The notes under the pieces were generated by a model that was given only the letters and a program-made list of their open reading frames with translations, ran no database searches and had not been told where the DNA came from. A stretch of 64,000 nt of DNA, taken from the NCBI RefSeq assembly GCF_000234355.1, contig NZ_AGQV01000002.1, forward strand, positions 124,001-188,000, written 5' to 3'. This document shows positions 6,990 through 14,284 of this stretch, in pieces. The stretch is from Gluconobacter morbifer G707 (GTDB taxonomy: Bacteria; Pseudomonadota; Alphaproteobacteria; Acetobacterales; Acetobacteraceae). Positions within the stretch are counted from its first letter, which is position 1, and every line of letters starts with the position of its first letter. The position numbers were made by a program, and so were the translations under genes.

Positions 6990-8191
6990 GCTGCCTGTCC
7001 CTTTGGGCGGTACCAGGCAAGATAGGCTTCCCGTGTGACTTCGCAGCTTGGCAGCTTCTGCTGACGGGCCTTTGCAGGCCAGTCACGCTCGAGGGCCGTG
7101 AGATCCCGATGATGCGTGAACATTTCGCTGCGCAGCTTGAGCGCGCGCCCGTAAGCCTCAACGGCTTCCTTTTCCCAGGCGTCCCTTTCAGGATCCGGCG
7201 TCTCCGGCTCAGGCTGAGCCGTTGATACCCCGGCCTGATGATCAGCCCAGAAGCGTTCGATGGGCTTGCGATAAACGGACATCTTATCCGGCGTATCGCC
7301 GTTCAGGGCCATTTTCTCGCAATGCTGCTTCACAGCTTCGACGAGGATGTCTGCGGGTATGCCTGAAATCAGATACTTTCGGCAGATGCTCTTTGCGAAC
7401 CCGGCCTGCCGCTCTTCCAGCCGCCCGACCTTCAGCACCCGCGCCACGATCTGGCTGAGTTCGGCCTCAGAAATCCTGATCGGGGAAATTTCGGTTTCGG
7501 TTGGTTCGGTAGATTTAGAATTAGAAGGGGATATATCTTTCTCTGATTCTAGATCTACGGGAAACCTAATATCCTGATCTGAACCTAATTCGGAAACCAA
7601 ACCCTGTTTTTCAAAATGGGTTTGGTTTTTCCCTTCGGATCCAGAGATCACACTGACAAGGGGCATCTGGCGCTGTTTGCGCTGCACGTTTTCGGCTTCT
7701 GCCAGGCGGCGGGCATAGGCTTCCTCTTTCGTCTCTCCCGCGCGTGGCCGGCCGCCGCGAAGTCCGTTCCTGGGAGACGTGATGACCCGGACGGATGCAC
7801 CCTGTGGCACATCGCCGGCGAGCTGACGCACCTCGAGTTCTGCCTGGCGCGCTTCACGCTCTGCCTTGGCAGCGACCCTTTCAGCGCGACGGATCTGCCT
7901 TTCGACCAGGTGCGGGCTGTAGAGAGCTCCGTCTGTATCGCGTTGCATGTATCCGTACTGGATGAGGGAAGGGACGACGCGCTCGAGGACGGCTTCATCC
8001 TCGCGCGCCAGCCGCGCTATCTGCCTGTTATCAAGAGGTGTTCCCCCGATACGGAAGATCACGTCTTTGGCCTGCTTCAGGGCATCACGAAGGGAATGGA
8101 ATACGCCACGCTGCTCGGCCGGAAGGGCGTACAGGAAGCCAAGAGAGGGCAGCGCTGCACGATCGAAGGTTTCAGGGACGGCCGGCTGCAT
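6986..8191 (-). CDS. Phage replication-type protein with N-terminal winged helix
   Basis: About 401 aa from the ATG at 8191, which has a GAGG element upstream and lies 2 bp after the preceding stop; an in-frame ATG at 8227 is also possible. Residues 20-100 form a winged-helix module (LRDALKQAKDVIFRIGG, NRQIARLAREDEAVLERVV). Next comes a charged coiled coil (ERVAAKAEREARQAELEVR) and a variable linker. The layout matches phage replication initiator/DnaD-like proteins and the position fits. No helicase motif seen. Confidence 0.5.
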   Translation of the reverse strand: MQPAVPETFDRAALPSLGFLYALPAEQRGVFHSLRDALKQAKDVIFRIGGTPLDNRQIARLAREDEAVLERVVPSLIQYGYMQRDTDGALYSPHLVERQIRRAERVAAKAEREARQAELEVRQLAGDVPQGASVRVITSPRNGLRGGRPRAGETKEEAYARRLAEAENVQRKQRQMPLVSVISGSEGKNQTHFEKQGLVSELGSDQDIRFPVDLESEKDISPSNSKSTEPTETEISPIRISEAELSQIVARVLKVGRLEERQAGFAKSICRKYLISGIPADILVEAVKQHCEKMALNGDTPDKMSVYRKPIERFWADHQAGVSTAQPEPETPDPERDAWEKEAVEAYGRALKLRSEMFTHHRDLTALERDWPAKARQQKLPSCEVTREAYLAWYRPKGQAA

Positions 8192-8193
8192 GG

Positions 8194-8526
8194 TCAGTGC
8201 CCTCGCGACATGAGGATTTCGTCGCACTGGTTCGTCAGGCGTTCGAACGCATCGCGCATCTCCAGCAGTGACTCATCATGGGCGGCACGCTCGCTCTCGA
8301 GCGCGGCCCTGAGCTGGTCGCGTTCATTGATAAGGGCGGTACTCAGCGAGTCTGCCTTGTGCAGGGCCAAGCGCCACTTCCCGACATCAAGCACCAGGCC
8401 GGAGTGAACCGTCAGTCTCAGCACTCCGAAGCTGAGGGAGCGGGGAGGACCTTTGCGGTAGCCAAAACCGAGGCGGCGGCCGATCTCAGCCGTCACGCCA
8501 GATGCTATTCTTTCTCTGTGAGGCAT
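8194..8526 (-). CDS. Small coiled-coil phage protein
   Basis: 110 aa from the ATG at 8526, overlapping the end of the upstream HTH gene by about 20 bp. The C-terminal half is a long helix (ADSLSTALINERDQLRAALE). No family recognised. The frame is open further upstream, but that extension is antisense-like and overlaps the better-supported HTH gene. Confidence 0.45.
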   Translation of the reverse strand: MPHRERIASGVTAEIGRRLGFGYRKGPPRSLSFGVLRLTVHSGLVLDVGKWRLALHKADSLSTALINERDQLRAALESERAAHDESLLEMRDAFERLTNQCDEILMSRGH

Positions 8527-8804
8527 CTCTGCTCCCGCACTTTTCTGAAGATTTCGTCCGCAAGTTCGTCGCACTCGACCATCATGCGCATCAGTTCGTC
8601 TCCGCGCGGCGCACAGGATCCAGACATCCAGTTCCGGGCTGTGCGCGGGCTGACTTCTCCCATCTGGGCGATGCGTTTTGCCGCATGGCGCCCGTTCCCG
8701 AACCGCCCCCGAAGCACGCGCGCAACAAGATCCGCGCAGCTCTCGATCTGGCCAGGAAGTGAAAACGGAAAGAAGTTGCCGTCTTTCGCACGAGACTCTG
8801 CCAT
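8505..8804 (-). CDS. Phage helix-turn-helix regulator
   Basis: 99 aa. Residues 25-70 form an HTH (RHAAKRIAQMGEVSPRTARN, then WMSG..APRGDELMRMM), the pattern of phage proteins that bind DNA with a recognition helix before a W-M-S-G turn. It is located between the GcrA-like gene and the coiled-coil gene in the left early operon. It probably controls early transcription (inference). Confidence 0.55.
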   Translation of the reverse strand: MAESRAKDGNFFPFSLPGQIESCADLVARVLRGRFGNGRHAAKRIAQMGEVSPRTARNWMSGSCAPRGDELMRMMVECDELADEIFRKVREQRCLTEKE

Positions 8805-8816
8805 TCGAATCCTCCA

Positions 8817-9098
8817 TCATCCCTTTGTGAGTGGGGTTGATGGGGATTCGAAAGAAGCTCTTTTGGCTCGGGCCGGAGCTACCAACTCCGGCCCATTTTC
8901 CTGTCCTCTGACACGCACCGTCCCGCTGCGCCCGTAATAGAGCAGCCTGCTGAGTTCAGTGCTGGTGAGCCTGGAATCTGGAATGACCGAGAGACTGGTA
9001 TGACAGGGGCAGTAGGGACCGCCGCCAGAAACTGGATCACCGCAATAGCGGAAGCCGGTTTCTTTCGGGTCTCCAAATGGCCAGCGGCATCCGCGCAT
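8817..9098 (-). CDS. GcrA-like protein (C-terminal GcrA motif only)
   Basis: 93 aa. The start MRGCRWPFGDPKETGFRYCG and then GGPYCPCHTSL closely match the conserved C-terminal segment of GcrA, the alphaproteobacterial cell-cycle regulator that binds sigma70 and methylated GANTC promoters. The N-terminal DNA-binding HTH of full GcrA is absent; the motif starts at residue 3. The four Cys/His positions could bind a metal. A phage could use it to redirect host sigma70 (inference). Confidence 0.6.
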   Translation of the reverse strand: MRGCRWPFGDPKETGFRYCGDPVSGGGPYCPCHTSLSVIPDSRLTSTELSRLLYYGRSGTVRVRGQENGPELVAPARAKRASFESPSTPLTKG

Positions 9099-9208
9099 GA
9101 TTTTACAGCCTCCCTTTCGCGAGAGAGGCAGCCGTTACGTCCGGAGCATTGCCGCCCCGGACGCGCTGGATCACCATGGGGCTGCAACACACAACCATGG
9201 AGATTCGG

Positions 9209-9490
9209 ATGTCACAGAAGCTTCGGCCCATCCTTTTGTCAGCCAAGCGACAGAAGGACGGTCGGTTGAAAGTGAAAGTCAAAGTGCCGATGCAGGACGC
9301 ACCCGAGGAAAACTGGCCCACCGTCAGTTTCTTCCTCGTGGGTGACAGGGCGAACGGCTCATATCCCCTGGAAGCCCTGATCGGAGAATCCTTGAAAGAA
9401 ATCGCCCGAAGCGCGACCGAAACCGCTCAGAAGCTTCCGTCCTTACCAAGGGATTTTTATATGAAAGCTCACACCGCAGGCAGTCATTAA
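9209..9490 (+). CDS. Small hypothetical phage protein
   Basis: 93 aa from the ATG at 9209 (MSQKLRPILLSAKRQKDG). Beta-rich N-terminus with KVKVKVPMQD, no family recognised. It is divergent from the GcrA-like gene. Its 3' part overlaps on the opposite strand with the 172-aa frame ending at 9324, so one of the two 3' ends may not be real. Confidence 0.4.
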   Translation: MSQKLRPILLSAKRQKDGRLKVKVKVPMQDAPEENWPTVSFFLVGDRANGSYPLEALIGESLKEIARSATETAQKLPSLPRDFYMKAHTAGSH

Positions 9491-9842
9491 CGTTGGAGAA
9501 GGTTAATTCCTCGGCCCCGGGAAGGTTCTGGATCTCCAAGAGGAGCATATCCAGACGGTGCATTAGAGAGGGAAGCCCCAGGCCTCTCAGTCCTCGCGGC
9601 CTATCAGCCATGTTTTGAAGGCGACGGCTAATAGACAGGAAGGCGGCATTAACCCCTTCGATGTCTTCTAAAGTCGCTTTTACCGCTTCCTCAACTTGAG
9701 GGAGCGGCCCATTTTCTTTGTACCAGATCGAGCTACGAAGCTGTTGCAGCGTAAAGAGATCACCAGAATTCGGGGATCGAATGCAGTTCTCTTTCGCCTC
9801 TGCAGAGCAATGACGGAGATTATCCTGAGATGATGCCCTCAT
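9324..9842 (-). CDS. Hypothetical phage early protein
   Basis: 172 aa. Its ATG overlaps the Cro-like gene's TGA (ATGA at 9839-9842), strong support for the start. Residues 45-115 are helical (EEAVKATLEDIEGVNAAFLS, LMHRLDMLLLEIQNL). The last 55 residues are antisense to the 9209-9490 gene and look like shadow sequence, so the functional part is probably the first 115 residues. Function unknown. Confidence 0.45.
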   Translation of the reverse strand: MRASSQDNLRHCSAEAKENCIRSPNSGDLFTLQQLRSSIWYKENGPLPQVEEAVKATLEDIEGVNAAFLSISRRLQNMADRPRGLRGLGLPSLMHRLDMLLLEIQNLPGAEELTFSNVNDCLRCELSYKNPLVRTEASERFRSRFGRFLSRILRSGLPGDMSRSPCHPRGRN

Positions 9843-10039
9843 GCCGCTTGCTCCGCCTCAAAAAGATCGGGGCGAAGTTGCTCGGGACTTTTCCCGGTCA
9901 GTTCAGAAACCGTTCGCAGATGCCACTTAGGCACTCTTGTCCATTGCGAAACAGCAGCTTTGCTGATTCCACATCTCTGGGCGATCTCAGTGACCGCCCC
10001 TCTACGGGACCGGATTTCGTTAAGAGTGTCATCGCTCAT
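9839..10039 (-). CDS. Cro-like / YdaS-type repressor
   Basis: 66 aa helix-turn-helix protein: AVTEIAQRCGISKAAVSQWT then a VPKWHLRTVSELTG arm, the pattern of YdaS/Cro proteins. Divergent from the CI-like gene with an 80-bp gap that carries an operator candidate (10049-10061). By analogy with lambda it should repress the lysogenic promoter and favour lytic growth. Confidence 0.75.
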   Translation of the reverse strand: MSDDTLNEIRSRRGAVTEIAQRCGISKAAVSQWTRVPKWHLRTVSELTGKSPEQLRPDLFEAEQAA

Positions 10040-10048
10040 GCCGTCTTG

Positions 10049-10061
10049 TTACCGGAGTTAA
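10049..10061. promoter_or_regulatory. Repressor operator candidate 1 (cro/cI intergenic)
   Basis: TTACCGGAGTTAA, an imperfect palindrome in the cro/cI gap 10 bp from the cro start. The identical 13-mer recurs at 10522 and a two-base variant occurs in inverted orientation at 10488. Confidence 0.6.
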
Positions 10062-10119
10062 TAATTTCCAGCAATAGAATTAACAGGCCGACATGATAGG
10101 GGTCTGCCATGCGGGTGGA

Positions 10120-10485
10120 ATGACGACGCCCAAACCTTCCCGTAAGAAGTCCCCGACCCCTGCTTCAATAGCGATGGGGCAAAGGATCAGAACACAACGA
10201 GAACATTTAGGGTTTACCCAAGCTAAACTTGCGGCCATGTTAGGGGTCACTGTGAATGCGATAGCCCAGTACGAAACTGGGCGGGCGTCACCAAGGAGGG
10301 AGCGTGTTCCGGCGCTTTTGGAGGCTTTGGGTAAGTCAATCGGCTGGCTACTTACTGGGGATGACCCCGTCGAAGCCGTAAAGGCTCAGACCGAGCAAGA
10401 GCAGACGATTCTCTTGAAAGCCCGCGAATTGTCTCCTGATGCGCAGGATATCCTTATCAAAATGATAGATGCTCTCAAAAAATAA
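10120..10485 (+). CDS. CI-like phage repressor (XRE family)
   Basis: 121 aa from the ATG at 10120; an in-frame ATG at 10093 would add 9 residues. XRE HTH at about 20-75: GQRIRTQREHLGFTQAKLAA then MLGVTVNAIAQYETGRASPR. A short C-terminal helix follows (AQDILIKMIDALKK). There is no LexA-like autopeptidase domain, so induction should not rely on RecA-stimulated self-cleavage; the Bro-N antirepressor may do that job (inference). Operators flank the gene on both sides. Confidence 0.8.
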   Translation: MTTPKPSRKKSPTPASIAMGQRIRTQREHLGFTQAKLAAMLGVTVNAIAQYETGRASPRRERVPALLEALGKSIGWLLTGDDPVEAVKAQTEQEQTILLKARELSPDAQDILIKMIDALKK

Positions 10486-10487
10486 TA

Positions 10488-10500
10488 TTAACGGCGGTAA
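10488..10500. promoter_or_regulatory. Repressor operator candidate 2
   Basis: TTAACGGCGGTAA, whose reverse complement differs from TTACCGGAGTTAA at two central bases. It starts 2 bp after the repressor stop codon, at the head of the rightward early region. Confidence 0.5.
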
Positions 10501-10521
10501 TATTTTTCTTGCTCCACCTTG

Positions 10522-10534
10522 TTACCGGAGTTAA
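10522..10534. promoter_or_regulatory. Repressor operator candidate 3 (rightward early promoter)
   Basis: Exact second copy of the 13-mer found in the cro/cI gap; identity extends to 16 bp (TTGTTACCGGAGTTAA). It lies 36 bp before the first gene of the rightward chain, where it could block that promoter. Confidence 0.6.
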
Positions 10535-10570
10535 CAGTCTTCCATCGCCCAATACGATGGAGATTGGACA

Positions 10571-10990
10571 GTGGACACCCACACAAAGTCAGCATGTGAA
10601 GGAATGGCCTGCTCCCTTCGTGAGCGCCTTCCGAAGCCTTCTCAGGTCATCGAGATAGAGGTCCGCCTCAGGAAGAAGCACTTCCTGTCGCCTCTGAATC
10701 AGGCTCTGGCCTATGCATCCTCGAACGCGGAAGTTCAGGCTGCCCTCGACAGTATCAAGGCAGACTATCCAGACGTTTATCGCGCTCACCTTGAAGCCAA
10801 GCATGCGTCGCTGCACCGCCTTGCGCCAGCATGGCTGTGTCTGAATTTTGCTGATTTCTGGGAAAGCGCCATCCGGGACGCGCAGTTCCCGGTCGGCAGC
10901 CCCTTCAGCCTGCTCTTTCAGGACTTGGCCAACACATGGCGTAACCGCGCGCCCTCCCGCCAGATCTCGCATGTAGGAGGTGTGGCATGA
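10571..10990 (+). CDS. Hypothetical phage early protein
   Basis: 139 aa from a GTG start at 10571. Helical central part (SPLNQALAYASSNAEVQAAL). No family recognised. First gene of the rightward chain that ends with the integrase, coupled to the next gene by ATGA at 10987-10990. Confidence 0.5.
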   Translation: MDTHTKSACEGMACSLRERLPKPSQVIEIEVRLRKKHFLSPLNQALAYASSNAEVQAALDSIKADYPDVYRAHLEAKHASLHRLAPAWLCLNFADFWESAIRDAQFPVGSPFSLLFQDLANTWRNRAPSRQISHVGGVA

Positions 10991-11232
10991 ACGATCGAGT
11001 GCAACAGCTTGCCCTCACGATAGCCAAGCATCTGGACGGCGAGAGTGTCGGCGACGGGATGATGGTTCTGGCCGCGCTGGCTTCATCAATTCTTATCCGG
11101 TCAACGCCGAATAAGGACACCGCTTTAAAAGCTGCAGATTTTCTCGCTGAAGCGACAAAAGACGGCATCAATCAAAACTGGGACAAACATCGGGCCATCA
11201 AGCATCAGTCTGAAACGGCAGGTGTAGCATGA
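10987..11232 (+). CDS. Small helical phage protein
   Basis: 81 aa, acidic helical (VQQLALTIAKHLDGESVGDG), no family recognised. Coupled at both ends by 4-bp ATGA overlaps, which supports translation as part of the rightward early chain. Confidence 0.5.
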   Translation: MNDRVQQLALTIAKHLDGESVGDGMMVLAALASSILIRSTPNKDTALKAADFLAEATKDGINQNWDKHRAIKHQSETAGVA

Positions 11233-11657
11233 AACAGCAGCCAGTGACTTTCATGAATGCCTGTACCCAGGAAGGGTTTGACCGCTTCCTCAGGTGTTCG
11301 ATCGCCCCGTCGGTCCATAACAAGGCGCGGGATGTTCGAAACAGGATGGCCGCGTGCCAGAACCTGGCGACGCAGAACGCAAGCCTGAGCAATCATCGTG
11401 TCGCCCAGTCGTGGGGTGAATGAGCCTATGGCCTGGCGCAGGAGCTGGCCAGCCTTCTTTCCCTCAACTGTCTGCCCGAGCCGGTTCCTGCCATTCCGCC
11501 CCGGCCGCTCGATTGCCGACCTCTCACGGTATCTCCGCTGGAAGAGATCGAGGCGGCAGAAGCGGCCCGCACCCTGAAAGACTGGTGCACAGGGCAGGTT
11601 TTCCTCCTCCGCGGCTTCGTGGAGCGCATTCTTCGGGGAGGCCATCATGCTCATTGA
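11229..11657 (+). pseudogene. Hypothetical phage gene split by in-frame TGA at 11421
   Basis: The frame opens with MKQQPVTFMNACTQEGFDRF and stops at 11421-11423 after QSWGE. The same frame then continues without a gap for 77 further codons of protein-like sequence (AYGLAQELASLLSLN, SPLEEIEAAEAARTLKDWC) to a TGA at 11655. No ATG, GTG or TTG opens the second half near its beginning. A TGG-to-TGA change at 11421 would explain it (W between GE and AY). Either a nonsense mutant or two ORFs, 64 aa plus an unrecognised start. Confidence 0.45.
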
Positions 11658-11802
11658 TCTGCCCGGCTCCATCGGCCCGATCATTCTGTGTCTGTACCTC
11701 TTCCTTTCCGGCTTCCTCACTGGGATGGGCCTGGAGCGTTTCCGCTACGTGGTCAGCATCTTCACTCCTGGCAAAGGGAGCGGATCCGATGAGCGCCAGT
11801 AG
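11647..11802 (+). CDS. Small membrane protein (phage)
   Basis: 51 aa, with one transmembrane segment (IILCLYLFLSGFLTGMGL) and a short basic tail. Overlaps the end of the preceding frame and the start of the next gene (ATG at 11789), in the compact style of this region. Function unknown. Confidence 0.45.
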   Translation: MLIDLPGSIGPIILCLYLFLSGFLTGMGLERFRYVVSIFTPGKGSGSDERQ

Positions 11803-12034
11803 TCGCAGTTCCGACAAATTCTGCGTAGTCATGCTCGGGCGCCGTCCCGGCAGGTACAGCTCGAGGTTTACCGAGTATCTCAAGGCCGAGAAATTCGCCA
11901 AGGAGCAGGCCTCACGCCATTGCTGCGCCTTCGACATCTTCCGCGGACGGCGTCTGGTTGCCACGGCCTGCACGCCGAATTTCCAGGGGCAGGTCAAGGT
12001 CGACATGACCACTTACGGAGCGACCATCGCATGA
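11789..12034 (+). CDS. Small hypothetical phage protein
   Basis: 81 aa from the ATG at 11789. A basic beta/alpha protein (FCVVMLGRRPGRYSSRFTEY) with two adjacent cysteines. The frame is open much further upstream but that stretch is antisense-like. Ends with ATGA coupling to the next mini-ORF. Confidence 0.45.
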   Translation: MSASSRSSDKFCVVMLGRRPGRYSSRFTEYLKAEKFAKEQASRHCCAFDIFRGRRLVATACTPNFQGQVKVDMTTYGATIA

Positions 12035-12105
12035 GCCGGGTTCGTTGCATCCGTTCTCGCGCACCGGTCAGCCCTGAGATCGCAGGGAAGGGGGCTGAGC
12101 GATGA
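12031..12105 (+). CDS. Mini-ORF, 24 aa, coupled on both sides
   Basis: 24 codons (MSRVRCIRSRAPVSPEIAGK...) linked by ATGA at 12031 and by overlap with the ATG at 12102. It is either a real microprotein or a translational relay that carries ribosomes to the HicA-like gene. Confidence 0.3.
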   Translation: MSRVRCIRSRAPVSPEIAGKGAER

Positions 12106-12320
12106 GATGCCCCTATGCCGGATTCCGCACCCTCCGTCGCCGCGCTGCGGAGATGGGATACGCGCCACGCAAAACCAATGGCGGCCACGTCTGCTGGACA
12201 CATCCTTGCGGAGCCCTGGTCTTCGGATCGAGCACGCCAGGAGACCATCGAAACGAGCAGAACCTTCTCGCTTTGATGCGTCGGAAGCTTCGCCAGAGCG
12301 CCGCTGCATCAGCCTCCTGA
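12102..12320 (+). CDS. HicA-like small protein
   Basis: 72 aa resembling the HicA/YcfA dsRNA-binding fold: an amphipathic first helix (FRTLRRRAAEMGYAPRK), then GGHVCWTHP with the His position typical of HicA mRNA interferases, and a closing helix NLLALMRRKL. HicA toxins normally pair with a HicB antitoxin, but no HicB is adjacent. It may be a toxin-fold domestic phage protein. Confidence 0.45.
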   Translation: MRCPYAGFRTLRRRAAEMGYAPRKTNGGHVCWTHPCGALVFGSSTPGDHRNEQNLLALMRRKLRQSAAASAS

Positions 12321-12330
12321 GGACAATCTC

Positions 12331-12474
12331 ATGTACCCATACATCCTCATCGCCCTGCTGGCCGGTCCCCAACGCTTGCCGTTCATGCATACGGAGCAGG
12401 GCAGTCCCTATTCGACTGTACCAAAGCAGAAAATCACCGCCATCCGCCTTGTCTGCAAACCGGAAGAGGACTGA
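12331..12474 (+). CDS. Small hypothetical phage protein
   Basis: 47 aa with a hydrophobic N-terminus (MYPYILIALLAG) that may insert in or cross the membrane. GAGG lies about 8 bp upstream of the ATG, and the stop is 5 bp before the next gene. No family recognised. Confidence 0.4.
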   Translation: MYPYILIALLAGPQRLPFMHTEQGSPYSTVPKQKITAIRLVCKPEED

Positions 12475-12479
12475 TCGTC

Positions 12480-12968
12480 ATGACTGAGACTGGACAGAGG
12501 CGTCCAGGCCGAACCCGGGACATGCAGGTCTCCGAGCTGACCGTGCTCTTCAGGGCAAATATGCCATGGGACCAGGCCATGACCGCAGCCGATGCATTCG
12601 TTTCAGAGATCGAGGCGAGATGCGCAGAAGAACAGCGCCGGAAGGATGCAGAAGGGCAAGAGCCGTTCGCATATGTGTCGCAGGAGGATGCTAATACCCC
12701 GAAGAATGCTCATGGACTTGAGCAGTTCGGAGAGTATTGCGACAAAAAATATGAATACTTCCAAGTTCCCCTTTACACCCACCCCGCCAACGTAGCCGCG
12801 CTGAAGGCGAGGGTAAAGGTGCTGGAAGACGTCGGTCGTGGATACTTAAAAACCCAAGACGTGATCCACGAAAAAGGTCTTTTTGGGGCATCCCTAGACG
12901 AATTTAACTTGCGGGACGCTGCAAGAGATTCCTTTCGCGCTGCCCTCACACGCGAGGGAGGGGAGTGA
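12480..12968 (+). CDS. Phage early protein (Ea22-like C-terminal pattern)
   Basis: 162 aa. The segment YFQVPLYTHPANVAALKARV followed by a helical end (LDEFNLRDAARDSFRAAL) is a pattern frequent in Ea22-like and related phage early proteins of unknown role. The N-terminal part contains MPWDQAMTAADAFVSEIEAR. Confidence 0.5.
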   Translation: MTETGQRRPGRTRDMQVSELTVLFRANMPWDQAMTAADAFVSEIEARCAEEQRRKDAEGQEPFAYVSQEDANTPKNAHGLEQFGEYCDKKYEYFQVPLYTHPANVAALKARVKVLEDVGRGYLKTQDVIHEKGLFGASLDEFNLRDAARDSFRAALTREGGE

Positions 12969-13315
12969 TGAGCAAAGTTCAAGAATGGCTAGAGAGCGGT
13001 GAGTATCTCCCGCCGTTCCTGCGCGATTTTCACGATCAGAAAGACATCTTCAAGTATCTTGATGAAGTCCGTGAGCGATCGGTCAAGAAAAACGGAGGGC
13101 AATATATGGATAACCTCACGTTCTCCGACGCACAGATCTACACGATCGACATCTTTCTATGGGTCATGGCGCGTCATGGATACACACTTCAGCGCAGCCG
13201 CAAGGGTCTGCTTTTCTCTGATCTGGATGACACGATAGCGCGCGCCAATAAATCACGGTCGGATACTTCTATCGGGCTTCTGAAAAGCCTCCTTTCAAAA
13301 GGAGACCCGGCATGA
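12965..13315 (+). CDS. Hypothetical phage protein
   Basis: 116 aa with GTG (12965) or ATG (12968) start, overlapping the previous TGA. Mostly helical (YLPPFLRDFHDQKDIFKYLD, DAQIYTIDIFLWVMARHGY). No family recognised. ATGA coupling to the next gene at 13312. Confidence 0.5.
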   Translation: MMSKVQEWLESGEYLPPFLRDFHDQKDIFKYLDEVRERSVKKNGGQYMDNLTFSDAQIYTIDIFLWVMARHGYTLQRSRKGLLFSDLDDTIARANKSRSDTSIGLLKSLLSKGDPA

Positions 13316-13707
13316 GCGGGCGGACGGATACGAGTCAATATGTCATCGTGGATTTGCGAGCAGAGTGGGCACGCAGACCATTTCTCACATTCTGGCGTCC
13401 CAATTTTGCAAGTTACGCATACCCGCTTTCGTGGGCTGGTGATTACACCAGGGCGGTCGTGATCGAAAAAGATGAATACCTGACGCGTCGCCGGTATTCC
13501 GTGACGACAGGAAGGTACACTGGAAGATGGGAGAGATTTGCCGTCCTGCGATCCGTCGCAGAAGCAATCGCCACTGCCCCGCCGCCTGGTCAAATCGATG
13601 GGGACGCTGGCCCTGTCGTGCTCAACAATAAAAAGAACCGGGATTACCTGATCGCAAACCGGCTGAGATTTTCACGGACAGCCATGGACGCGGAGGCGAG
13701 GGGATGA
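13312..13707 (+). CDS. Hypothetical phage protein
   Basis: 131 aa. Beta-rich N-terminus (QYVIVDLRAEW) with a DEYLTRRRYSVTTGRYTGRW turn. No family recognised. Coupled by 4-bp overlaps on both sides. Confidence 0.45.
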   Translation: MSGRTDTSQYVIVDLRAEWARRPFLTFWRPNFASYAYPLSWAGDYTRAVVIEKDEYLTRRRYSVTTGRYTGRWERFAVLRSVAEAIATAPPPGQIDGDAGPVVLNNKKNRDYLIANRLRFSRTAMDAEARG

Positions 13708-13913
13708 GTGATACAACAGACCCAAGGATTGAGGCGGAAGCACTGCTGGAAACTATCAAGGCGGAACTAAAGAGGGAAACTCAATACACGTCCGCGTCCG
13801 ACAGCCGAACCGTTTCTGCTGGTTGGCTCAGAGATTGGTTTGGCATTCACCGCAAGCCAGCAAAAACCATCGCTTCGCATTGGTCGGATGAGCCGGAACC
13901 GGAGGCAAAATGA
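13704..13913 (+). CDS. Small hypothetical phage protein
   Basis: 69 aa, acidic N-terminal helix (RIEAEALLETIKAELKRETQ) and a WLRDWFGI motif. No family recognised. Last gene before the excisionase-like ORF, coupled to it by ATGA at 13910-13913. Confidence 0.45.
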   Translation: MSDTTDPRIEAEALLETIKAELKRETQYTSASDSRTVSAGWLRDWFGIHRKPAKTIASHWSDEPEPEAK

Positions 13914-14284
13914 GTGAGCAAATAGTTCTCCGCAGCGTGGCGTCCGTACTTGCTGAAGATCTGCAAGGAATCATCGGGCGCACGAAGCTCCTGCATCATC
14001 TGAAAGAGGTGCCTGAGTTTAATGGAGCGCCAACCCATCGCCGGATCGGCATCAAGATCATGTTCCGCCCTGAAGACGTGCGAACCCTTATCGAAAGCCT
14101 GGAATGCCCCTCTCCATCGTCAAACGCAAAGGCAGGGAAGCGTTATACATCCGCGGAACCGTCCGAGGACAAAGCATATACGAATGCACTGGAACGGCTG
14201 ACCCGGAGCAGGCGGAGGCTTTCCGCGCGAAACGGGAAGCGGAACTCTGGGAAGAATCAGTCTACGGCAAACGCGCTGTCGTAA
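13910..14284 (+). CDS. Excisionase-like protein overlapping the integrase gene
   Basis: 124 aa. The first 65 residues (VASVLAEDLQGIIGRTKLLH, then HRRIGIKIMFRPEDVRTLIE) look like a small winged-helix/MerR-type excisionase module ending in a recognition strand and helix. The remaining 60 residues are low-complexity basic and overlap the first 181 bp of the integrase gene in another frame. Its position before int fits a recombination directionality factor; this is inferred. Confidence 0.5.
   Translation: MSEQIVLRSVASVLAEDLQGIIGRTKLLHHLKEVPEFNGAPTHRRIGIKIMFRPEDVRTLIESLECPSPSSNAKAGKRYTSAEPSEDKAYTNALERLTRSRRRLSARNGKRNSGKNQSTANALS

Noticed and set aside
7616-8407. 263-aa plus-strand frame
   Set aside because: Antisense to the phage replication-type gene; sequence is unlike a folded protein.
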